64,000 bases of DNA from Zeugodacus cucurbitae (taxonomy: Eukaryota > Arthropoda > Insecta > Diptera > Tephritidae). This document shows positions 50,449-63,540 of the stretch, in pieces. A model generated the notes under the pieces. That model made no database searches, had not been told where the DNA came from, and saw nothing but the letters and a program-made list of their open reading frames with translations. Each line of letters starts with the position of its first letter. The stretch's first letter is position 1. Location: contig NC_071671.1 in NCBI RefSeq assembly GCF_028554725.1, forward strand, positions 52,412,001 to 52,476,000. Direction: 5' to 3'. Made by a program: the position numbers and the translations under genes.

Positions 50449-52162
50449 TCAGCGTTTAAATGGTTAAACAAATTGAAACGTAAATAAAAAAAAATATATT
50501 TTTTTAAAGAGATTTAATGTGGAAAACAATTGTTGAAGATTGGTGTTTCACACGGATATCAGTGATTGATGGTCGTTTTTTTATTGTTTTCTTTTCTTTG
50601 GAAAAAAATATTAATAAAAATAAATAAAGTCACTATGGTGAAAATAAACAACAACAATGTGTGTGCTGCTATGTTGAGCATTGTGTTTGAATAATAAATC
50701 ATTGACCCAACTGTGGTTTCAGTGCCAGGTGGCAATGAAAAAGAAAATATAATGGAAATCAGTGAAATGTGAAAATTTCCGACGTGTGACAATAAATACT
50801 ATGGACACTGCGCCGCGAGGGATAAGCGCTGACCTACTCAACAGCCAGTCGACCACCAGTTATTGCTGTCCTACTATGTGCTGGTGATGGCAGTGATGAT
50901 GATGATGCTATGTGTGGGTATAATGTGCCTATGGCGATAGTCAGCCAGTCGGCCGGCATTTACACACAGAATGGGCAGTCGAGTGGCGCTTACAAAGAGT
51001 TGAACTTGCTCCGTCTATAATTTACGCGTTTGTTTTGTGTGTGTGTGTCTGGGTTCATGGCTGTAAGTGAGAGTGTTGAGCGCTGCCACACGACCCACTT
51101 GGCCGCACTTAGCTATACTCCGTAGTATTTGTGTTGGCAAGCGTGCCATATTGTGTGACACACATATATGTTTTGTGTGTAGGTGTTTGAAAGTGATGGG
51201 CATATGTCACACAGGCTGCTGGGCGGCACCATTTACTTGCTGCTTGCTATTATTTATTCTCGTCGACCCCTCTGTTGCCTATATTTAAGGTAAAGTGCCG
51301 TTCACATGAAAGCATAAAGTGCATATGGGCAACCGCACGAGCGGATATTTAGCGAGTTTACCGGACATGGCAAATAATTCCGTTTGACCCAAAACATTTT
51401 ATAACGTACATATAATCGCGTGTAAGCGAAAGTCCATTGGCATGCAAACCTGGTGTATATTTGCATTGGCGTTGCAGAGTTAATTAGTTTAAAATTGTAG
51501 CCGAAGGGAATGAAAGGTGCATTTTTCATGGTAGGAATACGTTAAAGAAATATATTTTAAAGTTGCTGAGTTTGTGAAAAACTTAGAGTTACTAAGAATT
51601 CAAAACAAAATTTTATTCTGTAAAATGTAGAATATATATATATAATAAAATAAAATGTGGTTTGGAGAGCTATACTCAGTAGAGGTGATTTTAATTATAT
51701 CTAGAAGAAGACAGCGACTTCAATCACTTTATCACTGAAGATTACTTTTGTTTTCACGACTGAGTGTAAGAATTTAGTATTATACAAATATATTTTACAA
51801 AAAGTTGTTTTTGAGAATAGTATCACAATCATGCAGCTCAGTTACTATTTTCAAAAGGAGGGGCTTTCACTGTACAGTAAGATGCAATTTCCAAGAGATG
51901 ATTTTAGGGCTGATCTAAGCAGCGAAATTCTGTAAGTTTCGCTTTGATATTCAAAGGGCTCAGGTTCTGAGACTTTGTTTTTCTTATACTATTTTGACCA
52001 AACAGAAATTGCAAGAAATAATTTTATTATTACGGAAAATTAAATGTAAATAGCTAGTCCTATGAACGATTTAAGGTATTATCTGGCATTAAATATAGAT
52101 ATTATTTCCAAATATTTACCCTCTATTTTTTTCTGCTCAACCCCCACCATGTGTGTATTCAA

Positions 52163-53143
52163 TGAAGCTATATAAACCCAACTTTCTGCAGTCGGTGCTC
52201 TTAAGCACCCCACCACACACCATGAAAATAGTTGAAATCGGGTAATAACCACGCCCACCTCCCATACAAGGGTTAGGTTGAAAATTTCTAAAAGTGGGTT
52301 AACTCACTAACAAAACACTAAAGTCAGAAACACTAAAGTTTACAGAAGAAATAGCAGAAGGAAGCTGCACTCAATTTTTTTTTTACAAAATGGTAAATGG
52401 GTGTGGCATCGCCCACTTATGGGTCAAAAACCATGCCTCAGGAACTTCTCGACCGATTCGAATGAAATTCGGTATATAATATTTTCTTAACACCCTGATA
52501 ACACGGATAAAAGATTTGAATTCCATCTGATTCCTTCACTTTATAATGTATACATAAGGAGCCTATGAAGATAACGGAATAAAATTTTTCACAAATAGTG
52601 CATATCATCTCTAGCTGCACTTGTGAAAAAAATTTCGAAAACGAACTATAACTTTTCAAGGCCCTAGATATCGAACATGTTGACCTCAGCGCCTAAGGGT
52701 AAATTTTAACCGAAAATGTGGGTAATGTCTCAGATAATTTAATGTAATTCAGAGGAAATTATTTTCTTCTAATAGTGTGTCTGTGTTCCAAAAATTATTA
52801 ATAGCGGGTCATAACATCTCCTAGCTCCCATATACCTAATTATAGGTTTTTCAAAAATACGGTGGGCTTTATTCCGCATATATGTATTGGTGAATATGTG
52901 AGATATCTGAGCAAAATTAAGTGAGCGTATCGTCTTGGATATAGAGTACCTTGCTGGTGAAAATGAATGAAATCGGTTCAGGAATTACCTCAGCCCACAT
53001 ATATGATGATTTTCGTTATTCTATTAAACTTTATGCCGATTTTATGGGTAAATTTGTGTGTTATCTTCATAAAATTGCTTCAATAAATTGCGAGAGTATA
53101 AAATGTTCGGTTGCACCCGAACTTAGCCCTTCTTTACTTGTTT
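52163..53143 (+). mobile_element. Helentron-associated (DINE-1-like) element, copy F
   Basis: 5' truncated. Shared body tracts are CTTTCTGCAGTCGGTG, CACGCCCACCTCCCATAC and AACTTTTCAAGGCCC. The complete 3' end has TTGCGAGAGTATAAAATG, GTTCGGTTGCACCCGAAC and CTTTACTTGTTT. Confidence 0.85.
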
Positions 53144-54883
53144 AGTATTACAGTTGTGCGTCTCCCCCACAGCGGACCATTAAACAGCGTATCGCCAGCT
53201 TTACTGCGATTGGTAGGGCTTTGTCTACGCTCTTACAGCTCTTATGGCGATCACACTTGCAATGGTGATGTGCTTGAATTTGTAAAGGATAGTGCCTGAA
53301 TAAATTTATTAAATCGCTGGTAAGCGTTTACTTTATTAGAAGCGCAAGTGTAGTGTGTGTGTGTGAAAATTGAGCGCGGAGATTTATTGAATAATAAGAC
53401 ATGAAATGTGTGATAAAATTTTACAATACAAAATTGGAAAGAAAAATTGCATAAAATTACACAACAAGCTCATCGCGACTTTAACAATTGAAATTTTATT
53501 GCAACTTAAATATCTGTGCATACGTCGCCACATAGAGGCCACACACCGTCATTTGTACAAATAAATAAATGAAAGTGTGTTTATGTGTATAAGAAATATT
53601 TTTGGCTTAACACACGCACGCAAATGTGTTTGCTCTGCTGCTAAACGTCACCATATCCTTGCTAGTCACAAGCTCCTGCCAAGCGTATTCGCACAACGCA
53701 AAGCCGCATATCATTGTAAGCGTTGAGGTTTTCTCTTCTTTCGCGCTCCTCTATTTATATTATTATCATCATTCGTCGCTCAATCATCCGTTTGGTAAGT
53801 AAATTATTTTTCTATTCTCCAGATTGTCGTGCATATTTTGTATTGTCCAGCATTGCAAATTAAATTCACTCAAATCGTAAGAAGAACTAGATATGTGTAT
53901 AATATATAAGCTGTCGGCAAAGTTTCCAAAAATGTTTGATTCTCCTTTTAGCAATCATATCGCAAGTTGGGTATTTCAGTATATTTGAATGTACATATTA
54001 TCTATAGTTCCAAAGTAGTGCTTTGTCTCCCTACCTTTTCCTACAGGGCAGCCTTGCCTACATTATTGTTTTGATTGCGTGTGGACACTTTTGTTTATCG
54101 CCCTAGTTTTATTGGCTCAAAGTAATATTGAGTTTATGAATTTAAATTGGGTACAACTGAGATTAACATTATTTTGTGGCTGTTTACATGGCCTGCTCGT
54201 AATTTTGGGGCTGTGACATATGCTAACGTGGATTTGAGGTAAGAAAATTTTTTTTATTATAACATTTAAAATCATAATATTTATGAATATTCACAAACAT
54301 CATTATTTGTGATGTTTATTGAGGTAAACGGAATTCATATTGGATAGAGGGAAATCGACCAAACAACTGGTATTACTCCACTAGACTGATATAATTCATA
54401 TATAACCTAACTTTAACGGCAGTAGAAAATTTACAAAGAAGATGTTAAAAAGTTAGGTTACACATATTTCACATATTAAACCCGACTATTTCAAAATTTT
54501 AAACTCCCACCTAATACTCGTAAAAAAATTTACGGAAACTCATTTCATTTTTATTTAACGAGCATTTAATTTTACGGAAAAAAGGTCTAGCCAAGCAACA
54601 AATATTCCAAACAAAAAATAAAAACTCACTTTCCCCCTTACCGAGTGCGCTGGCAGTGCGTATTGTGGCAATTGATTGGCGAATTTTGCTGAATATGGCA
54701 ATGGGGGATCTCTTTACGGAGCAGCAGGCTTGAAAGCAAATGCTTTGAAAAGCACTTGAATGCTCTTAAATTCATCATATTGAGAATATGCCTTCACTTG
54801 AAATTCCATTCATGCACACGCACATACACATTCAATTGCGTAAAAGCAGCCCACTTCAGTTGCTGCTACGACAAAGTTCAATG

Positions 54884-54984
54884 GAGCACTTCAAATCAAT
54901 TTGTGAGCCCCACTGCAGAGACTGGACTACTGCTAATGTGTAGCCATTTATGTGGATAAATTAAGATGGATCTGTGCTGTGCAG
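54884..54984. other. Strongly conserved non-coding block, right arm
   Basis: Reverse-complement partner of 39775-39874 with ten mismatches in 100 and no gap. Confidence 0.6.
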
Positions 54985-55327
54985 ACAAACACTCACATAA
55001 GCTGAACAAACAAAAGGACATAAACGCAGAAAATGTGGGAGAAGAAAGAACAAAGTAGAGAGACGCCGAGAACTCAATGGTTCAGGTCGTTGAAAAAATG
55101 GCAAGCCCCGTAAGACCAGTTCAAAATTGCGCGGGTAGTGGCACCGTTTTTGTTGACAGACTGTTGACATTTTGCCGATGAAATGCCAGCACTTTATTGA
55201 AGGCAGGCTACTGTCTGTCCCCTGTGGATTGCCCGCAAGGTTTGATTGCACAAATTAAGTATTTCACTTTAATAAACGGACTGCTAACACGCGGCACTGT
55301 CTGCTTTTCATTTATGTTACGGCATCA

Positions 55328-56637
55328 GGATTCATGTTTACACGTGTATTAAAACGCTGTATGCATTTCTCATTGTGTAGAGCTCCTAGGTGGTCAACTA
55401 ATGGCTACTCTTACATAATGCAAGGATTTCAATTTGCATTGCAAAGCAACACTGCTGCGAACACTGTCCGAGCAAGTAAACGTGTTCAGGCGGACAAACA
55501 TGCCTTAAATATGCTATGCTGTCACGCTCACTTCGCCTATTTATATATTGCATATACATATGTGTTTTGCTTGTTTGTTTATCAAACATACATACAGACG
55601 TGGCGTATACGCAAGCTCTTTTTCTCTCTATGTCACATATACGCCGTGTACACCGCTGTGTAGTGAATTATGCAAATGCTGTGAAGATGCATATATTGAT
55701 GAAGATCTGCGCCTAAGGAAATATTGGAGACTTTGCATTTGCGCTGAGTGCTGAGTGTTGACCCGATTTGACATATACTCGTACTGTACATAGGTATGTT
55801 GAAGTGCTAATTATGCATAAAAGACACACTGGATATATTTTAATTATGGAGTTACCTCTTAAAATGTTTAAAAGTCATATAGGAAAGAAAGTGGTTTAAA
55901 GTTTACAATGAACTGGCAGTAAATCAAACTGTGCAGAAGAGAGAGAGAGCACATTTTATGATTACAGTGAACTTCTGCAGTTTGCACACTTTTGACCCAT
56001 AAAAATAGTTGCTTGTGGACTGTTGTTGAACGCCTTTAACCCGTCGCCGTCTTCGCTTTGTTGTAGGAAGCATCAAACATGTATTCTTCCACTTCAATGA
56101 GCCGCAGTTCGTTGTAGTCACCGCCAAGCCCAGTCGAGGCGAACTGAACTGAGCTGAAATTAACTGAGCAGCGTATAACCACATGTGGGCGTTTCATGCA
56201 AATGCTGCTCAACTTATGTGCAGTCAGCAGTCACTTAAAGGGGTTAAGATGAACTCAGGAGCATGTGGCCACTTATGGACTTGCTTGCATATATACATAT
56301 ATGAACGTATATTTGTGCTTTTGCTTCCAGTTTATGGCTGATACGTTGTGCCGGTTATTGCTTGCACTAGACAGCCCAGTTGGCGAGGAGCTGCATTTCA
56401 CCTTATTCTAAGTTTTTGCTGACGACGCTTAATTTGCTGCCAAAAGCAACAGCTTCTTTATTCACAGCGCTCTTAACCACGTGTCTGCATGTGAGTTTGA
56501 GTTTGTAATCAGTTCGGTGTTTCGTCACAAGCAGCATGCAGCTTTCGAGAAATGCATTTAATTTTCCACTCAACGAAGTGTAAAATATAACCAAACATTG
56601 AAGAAAAGACAGCTGATCTTACGTACATAATGTACCT
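55328..56637 (-). repeat. Single inverted copy of the 1,423-bp unit
   Basis: The reverse complement aligns with 36722-38144 through most of its length (for example TGTGACGAAACAC, GAAGTGGAAGAATNCA-like and CTGAACACGTTTACTTGC-like runs) with many substitutions and indels. It represents the ancestral single copy in the right arm. Confidence 0.8.
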
Positions 56638-56661
56638 GCATATATACATATATACATAAAA

Positions 56662-56684
56662 TTTATATATATATATATATATAA
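56662..56684. repeat. (TA)n microsatellite
   Basis: TA dinucleotides just beyond the edge of the inverted unit. Confidence 0.85.
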
Positions 56685-57027
56685 ATATGTATATGTGTGA
56701 ATCGATGGTAGTTATTTACTTATTTATAGTATGTGTATTTCATCACATAAAGAGCACTGAAATAGTTATCCACTATCTTGCTTTCAATTAAATTTATTAT
56801 TTTTTTGTAAATATTTACAAATGTGGAATTCTTGTGTGCTTATCAAATTGGCAATAAATCGTTTAACAAAAAAGAGTTCACATGAGAAAGTATCATAAGA
56901 GAAAATATTTATCCGACCCCTGAGAGTGCTTTGTTTCATCTATTTAGACCTAAATATAGTTTAATAGATTTTAGTTCGATTTTTTGGGGGGAAATGTAGC
57001 GCATGTATAATACAAAAATAATAATTA

Positions 57028-57492
57028 ACAAGTAAGGAAAGTTTCCTTGATAATGCTTCAGTAGTTTACGAGATATATAAAAAAAACTTAGCCGGGGGCG
57101 GGGGCGGGACCACGCCCACTTCCCCAAAAAAATTACATCCACATATGCCACTTCATAGTGCGATCCTTATTTAAATAGCTTAATTTCTGGCTTAGTTATA
57201 GCTCTTTATATGTATTCGGTTTTCGCAATTTTCTGGGCGTGGAAATGGACCGATTTCGCCCATTTTCAATAAGGAATGCTAAGGAATATGTGTTTCATTA
57301 AGATATCTCAATTTTTACTCAAGTTATCGCTTTCCCGGACAGACATCCGGATTTCAACTTCACTCGTCATCCTGATCATTTATATATTATAACCCCATAT
57401 CTAACTCTTTTATTTCTAGGTGACACAAACAACGGTAATATGAACAAAACTGTAATACTCTCTTTAGCAACTTTGTTGCGAGAGTATAAAAA
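57028..57492 (-). mobile_element. Helentron-associated (DINE-1-like) element, copy H
   Basis: Minus orientation. AACAAGTAAGGAAAG at the left is the 3' tail. The 3' hairpin and subterminal repeat are deleted, and the body continues with CACGCCCACTTCCCC. The right edge is the 5' end (GCAACTTTGTTGCGAGAGTA, then TAAAAA). It lies between the L unit and block K, at the flipped junction of the palindrome. Confidence 0.8.
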
Positions 57493-58024
57493 TATCACTT
57501 ACATAACCAAGCTATCTACCCTCCAAGTCAGTAACAGCAAGAAACATTGCCATTTTATTAGTTCATATTATACTATACTTAGTTCTCTGTTCTGGATGTG
57601 GAAGTCTTCGCGAATTGTTGCTCTTCTCAATGCATATCAGACACATTGCTTATGGCTGGCAAAGTTTCCCCATTGGTTCTACATGGCGATAGATAGAATG
57701 GATGCTTAACCTCAATCAGTAGGGCGGATCTATCACTATGGTTTATATCAAACTATGGTCACTTAGTATACACAAACCTTTCTTTAAAGTGTTTTTTATC
57801 AGTTTTATTTGGGGGCTATTCATTAACTGTAATAATATGTAATTAGAATAATTTTGTCTGTCTATTGTCAGATTGGTCAAATTCCAAGGAATTCTTGTGT
57901 TTTTCACTGAAATTACAATTAAAACCTAAAAATCAGCTATTAAAAATCCATGTAGACTTGAACATAATTAAAGCTGCTTATGTAAAGGTTCGTATTGAAT
58001 AGTCTCTATTGGCTACAAACAAAT
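57493..58024. other. Non-coding stretch between element H and block K
   Basis: The short plus-strand frame 57440-57709 begins inside element H. Its later part (SSRIVALLNAYQTHCLWLAK) is slightly protein-like but unidentified. No counterpart is clear in the left arm. Confidence 0.3.
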
Positions 58025-58575
58025 TTCTAAACAATAGAAAAGGGCGTTAGGCAGACTTGAAAGAAGAAGCAAAGTTCTTCAACCGAAAATAGCACCCTAA
58101 ACAAAAACAGCGTGTATTTCGAAGCAAATTAAAGGTCAGTCAAGTCACAAAAAACTGTGAATGAAAGGTGAAAAGGCGAATCAAAATAAATAAAGAGTAA
58201 AATTTTTGATCCCCTACCAAATCAAAAAATGGCATGCCATAATTAAAAACAGTTAAAGCGCATGAGTGCCGAGCCGAGTGTTGAATGAGTGTAAATTGGC
58301 AAAATGAATTTGTCTTTTCCCTTGATAAAGTAACGACTTAGTGAATTTGGCAGCGAAATCACGAAAGCGAACAATAGGCAAATAATTGAACTAATTGACA
58401 ACGAAAGAGCAAATAGGAAAAGGCAACCCTGCTTAATAGAGATGATGAAGATGAGAAGACTGTTGACGGCATGATGTACGACATTATCAAACAAATTAAT
58501 CGTTAGCACAGAGTTTGGTTGATGGTCATCGCTAGACCACTCAGTACAAATTACTGTGCTGAAACTAAAATTTTG
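58025..58575 (+). repeat. Arm block K, right copy
   Basis: Direct-orientation match to 36110-36600; see that entry. The next block outward (58640-59020) is again inverted relative to the left arm. Confidence 0.75.
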
Positions 58576-59812
58576 GTTATAAGTGACCGCAATAAAAGGA
58601 ATTGTCGGAAAGAAAAGTTTTCAAATAGGTCAGAGAGCTGCCTCGTTTATCTATTTGCTCCAAAATCGTTTGCCACAAGTGTTATTGCAACAGCTCAGAT
58701 TTATTTGGCTGTAATAAAACATCAAACAAGTAACCAACCTTCACTGCCAAGCATCATTCAATGCTGTTGAAAAATATTTTTCGAGAACAAAAGGCCTCGT
58801 GACCTCCAACTTACGCGTCACAAGAAACTTTCGCTTTCATTTATACAAATGCGAACAAATTTGTTTTAGTGCGCTCTTCGTAGCAAACAAATATGAATAG
58901 ACAATTTTTCTAATGTTGACGACAATTTGTTGACAAAATTTTTGGCAACTTTCCACGGCTGCACGTGCCAAACAGCTGACGCATCACTCACTGGTCAGAG
59001 CTGTTGACTAACTTTCGTTTTGCAGTTGAAGCATATGCAAAGTGCACATTAGCAAAGATTTTGCTTAAAACTTATGAATTTCGGTATTATATGAGAGTCT
59101 TTCTTTCATGATTTGTTAGGCTTAGCAATTATGGGTGCTGCAACAACAAAACCAGAATTTTCTTATATAATAGGGTACATTGGATTTAATCTCCGAAATG
59201 CTTAAAACATTTATAATAAACTCACTTGCTTTTGGGGGGTTGTCGAGATAATACACGTGGTTTCATTGTCGATAACATTGACACGATCTTCTTCAGATAA
59301 AATGTTTGACTTTGTAAAGTAAACCACTTTTGACACAATTAAGTTGATTTGTTTGATGAATTCTCACTCAATAATAAAAAAATGTTGATTCTGCAAAATT
59401 TTTTGAATTTGCTACGTATTTCCTGGTGTTTACATCTTAAAGCCTTAAAGTTAGCCACTACTCACGTCCATATACATGTTTAAGTACATACCACAATATG
59501 TGCCGTGTTAATATTTGTATTCTTAGCTCGACATTTTTTTTTTTTGCGTGTCCAATTTCGTATTGGTTATTATTATGTATGCAGTTCTTCATGAAATATA
59601 ATGAAATTCTATTGGTGAAATTCTAATGAATTTGGTACCAAATTTAATCATAATTTGTTTTTATGAATCAATAAACTGAAAATATTTAGATATTAAATTC
59701 TTAGTGGTTTTCAATATTTTCCTCCGCACATTATTGAATTTCTAACACTGCCCAGCTAATGCTTGACTTCCCATCAAAGCTGTGGAAGATTTACTGCTGT
59801 TGGCAACAAAAT

Positions 59813-60933
59813 TTTTTATTATACTCTCGCTACAAAGTGTTGCTAAAAGAGTTTTGTTCACATACCGGTTGTTTGTAACACCCAAAACTAAACGAGTTAG
59901 ATATAGGGTTATATATACCAAAATGATCAGACTGACGAGTAGATTTGAAATCCGGATGTATGTCCGTCTTTCCGTAAAGGCCATATTTGGATGTAACTTT
60001 TTTGGAGAAGTGGACATGGCCCCGCACTCAAATAGGTGTTTTTTATATATCTCACAAACTAATAAAGCTATATAAAACAAACTTTCTGCAGTTGGTTCCC
60101 CTATGTACCCCACCATACACCATGAAAATAGTTGAAATCTGATAATAACCATGCCCACCACCCCTACAAATGTTAGGTTGAAAATTACTTAAAGTGGATT
60201 ATCTCACTAACGAAAAACGTCAGAAACACTAATTTTTACAGAAGGAACAGCAGAAAGAAGCTGCACTCAGATTTTTTACAAAACGAAAAATGGGTCTGAC
60301 ATCGCCCACTTATGGGTCAAAAACCATATCTCAGGAACTACTCGACATATTTCAATGAAATTCGGTAAATAATATTTTTCGACACTCTGATGACACATGG
60401 GGGAAATGGATGAAATCGACAACGACAACTTCCCATATAACTCAATTTTGAATTCCATCTGATTCCTTCACTTTATAATATACATATATGTACATAAGGA
60501 ACCAATGAAGATAGCGAAATAAAACTTTGAACAAATACACATACGTAGCGCCCATAGAGTATATGATCTGTGGCATCACTTGTGAAGAAATTGTTGAAAT
60601 CGGACTATAACTTTTCAATGCCCCGGATACCGAATATGAAGAACTCCGTGCCTTCGGGTAATTTTTCACCGAAAATATCGGTAAATCTCTCAGATATCTG
60701 AATTTAATTCAGGGGGAATCTTTTTCTTATAAAAGTGTGTCTCTGTACCAGAAATGGTTAAATCGGGTCCCATATACCTAATATTAGGGGTTTCCAACTT
60801 TCAATGGACTTTATATTATATATATACCGAATATGTAAGTCAAATTGTGTGTTATGTTAATAAAAATATAGAAATGAATTGCGAGAGTATAAAATGTTCG
60901 GTTGCACCCGCACATAGCTTTTCCTTACTTGTT
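59813..60933 (+). mobile_element. Helentron-associated (DINE-1-like) element, copy G, long form
   Basis: The 5' end TTATTATACTCTCGC and GTTTGTAACACCCAAAACT-like start, long-form body (TTCTGCAGTTGGTTCCCC, AACTTTTCAATGCCC) and 3' end (TTGCGAGAGTATAAAATG, a slightly damaged hairpin GTTCGGTTGCACCCGCAC) are all present. It interrupts mirror homology that joins 59755-59812 and 60935-61010 to the continuous left block 33540-33700. That dates the insertion after the palindrome formed. Confidence 0.85.
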
Positions 60934-63490
60934 GAACATACATTAATTTTGCAGCAAATGCTTTCATGTACACATGCACGCACGTGTATTTGTATTTTTA
61001 TTGTTGTTATTTATTAATATATATGTTAAGCCCAAAATGGTTGTTTTGCCGCCTCTCCTTGTCCAACACATACAATGCATTTTATGCCTAACAGCTATTG
61101 AGTTGTTGTTGTTGTACGAAAAAGTAATGCTTTCTCCAAATTTTTGAAAATAATTAGCTTCAATAGCTCCACTAACAGGCTAATAGTATGTATGTCGATT
61201 GCTAAGTGATAAATGGTTAACATTCGCTAGTGGCAACTCCACTTTAAATATGACTATATTAAAGATTTTCAGTAAATTTTCGGTATGTAATCACTGTTTG
61301 AAAAATACAACCAACGAAACGGATACACATTTTTATTCAATTGTCAACTTTACAGCATTCTACAAACAATGATTATTTTTTATTCTTCTAAATAAGTCAA
61401 TTAGACTGTTCCTGACATTAGTCTCTTCTGGACAGTCGCTAAAAGCAATTAAAAAAATTAGGACAATATTGTTGCAAATTAAACTTGCATTTTGTGCTGC
61501 TTATATAATGCTTTCAATTTTGTGTTTTTTTTTTTTACTCTTTTCTTTCACGAATTTTTTGTTGTAAAACCACCATTCGCCTTTTAATGCTTTTGTGTGC
61601 AAAATAAATGGCTTAAGGGACAAATGAGTTGCTCAGTCATCCGCTTGATGCGAAAATACAAACGAAAATCAGAAGGAAAGCGAAATAGGGACGGAAAAAC
61701 TAGGAAAAGCACAATAAATAGGAAAAAATTAAATTGTAGAAGAAATACAACAATAAATTGGCAAACTGTCGACAATACAATGGATTCTCTCGACTGTATT
61801 AATATGGCTAGAAAGTGAAAGCAACAAATACAACAACGCCAACAATACGAATAATGCAAAAATATTGACTGCGGCAAATTAAGTAGCAGCATTGTACATA
61901 TATAAGAGAATTTTTATTTTCATTTCAAAAATTTCCAATTTTTTCCTTTTACTATTTTTTTCGTAATTTTGTAATTGTACTTGTGTACACTTTGTTGCAC
62001 CGCCAATGCCGTTTGTTGTTATTCATATGTATGTACCTGCCCTTGAGGACCAATGACCCAGAAGCGGAAGATTACCGCTTCAATTTTTTGCTATGTTTGA
62101 CTACTATTTTATTTTTAACAATATATAAATATATGTACATATTTCTATATATGTACTTATATATTCATGTTAGTTATGTATGTGCATATGTAAATGGTCG
62201 CATACTTTGTGTCAAATCACTAACTTCAAACCAATTTCACTGCATGTATGTACCTTGTATAAACTTTCTAATCAAGCATCGCTGGCCGAGCACGCAGGAA
62301 CTCTGTTGGCTTACGAAAATCATTGTCGCAAATTATGCTAATTTATATTGACCGGGTGGTTATTCAAATTTGATACCAGTCAGTTGTCGACCGTAGTGGG
62401 CCTACCGGATTTTTTTGCAGGCTTAAAACATAAACATATTTTTTAACAAATCGAAAAACTGTAAAAAATAATTTAATCGTACTTCAGCATTTTTGTAATG
62501 CATTTAATTAACAATTATTCCTCGATGTTTATATTTATTTCGTTCAGATTTTGTGCTTTGACCTCGTTCACTGTTTCTTCTAATATTTCGATTACAGTTT
62601 TTGTATTCATCGTTCAATTTCAACAAATACGTTTACTATATCATATATACTAAGTTCGATCTTAATAAGATTCATTCGATGTATCCCAAGAACTTTTATA
62701 TTTCTAAAATTATTATTATTTTAATTTTTACATTGCCGATCTTTTAAAAAATCGAGGTTTTCCGATAATATTTGTTTGTTCAGATTTACTTTCACTATTT
62801 CTGAGAGCGTTCTGTGGTTCTTTAAATCTGTAATCCATCTGACTCAGATTCCTTACCTTAAGTAACTCATTCGCTCTTGATTTCTTTGATAAATTATGAT
62901 TGGTTTGATTGAATTTCACGATATTGCGAATGAGATGTATGTGTGTATTTATTTTTCGCATATTTGTCTATACAAATGTATGGAACAAGCTGAAACTGAA
63001 ATAAAAAATATGTTTCAGAGAAATAAGCTCACTCCCACGAAGGTCAAGTGCTGAATAAATTTATTTAACGCCAGCAAAACAGTGATTTCAGCACCTTTCA
63101 AGCCGCAGCGTTAAAATTTAACTGTATGCGACCGAGAATACATTTTACCCGTCAAGTGATATATGTGAAATTCAAATTAGTCCTAAATACTCGAGTGAAT
63201 GCAGCGGTTGGTGGTCGGCTACAAGGGGCTGTATGAGCAGTGATGGATAGAAAGAGCAAATGAGATAGCTTGTGAAGGTTTATAAATTATAATAAACAGT
63301 TGAATATTATTTAAAAATACCCCACATATGTACATACTATATATCAAGATGAGTAGACATACTCTGAGTGCCAATTTGTGGCATTTTCTATTATTCGCTG
63401 ACGAACACGAGTCCTAAAGACGTATCGAAGACTTTATTTCGATTAAAGTGTTTTATAACAAAATCAATGTGTATTCTATTAATTTCACAG

Positions 63491-63531
63491 AAATGTTGCC
63501 TATACTACGCGCTGAAATGTAGGCAACATTT
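63491..63531. repeat. Spaced 12-bp inverted repeat
   Basis: AAATGTTGCCTA (63491-63502) and TAGGCAACATTT (63520-63531) with a 17-bp spacer. Same arms as the perfect palindrome at 10763-10782. Confidence 0.8.
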
Positions 63532-63540
63532 TTCAACGGT

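Larger units (their letters stand above)
44560..63270 (-). repeat. Right arm of giant imperfect palindrome
   Basis: Reverse-complement partner of 30190-44510. It is longer because it carries Helentron-like copies E (with a nested hAT), F, H and G, none of which occurs at the mirrored left positions. Mirror homology probably continues to or past the window end (weak match near 63935), so the true outer boundary is not in this window. Confidence 0.85.

Noticed and set aside
41584..51288. Similar cysteine-rich frames in mirrored positions (41584-41781 minus, 51067-51288 plus)
   Set aside because: They reflect palindrome homology. The frames carry indels and no shared start or stop, so coding is not supported.
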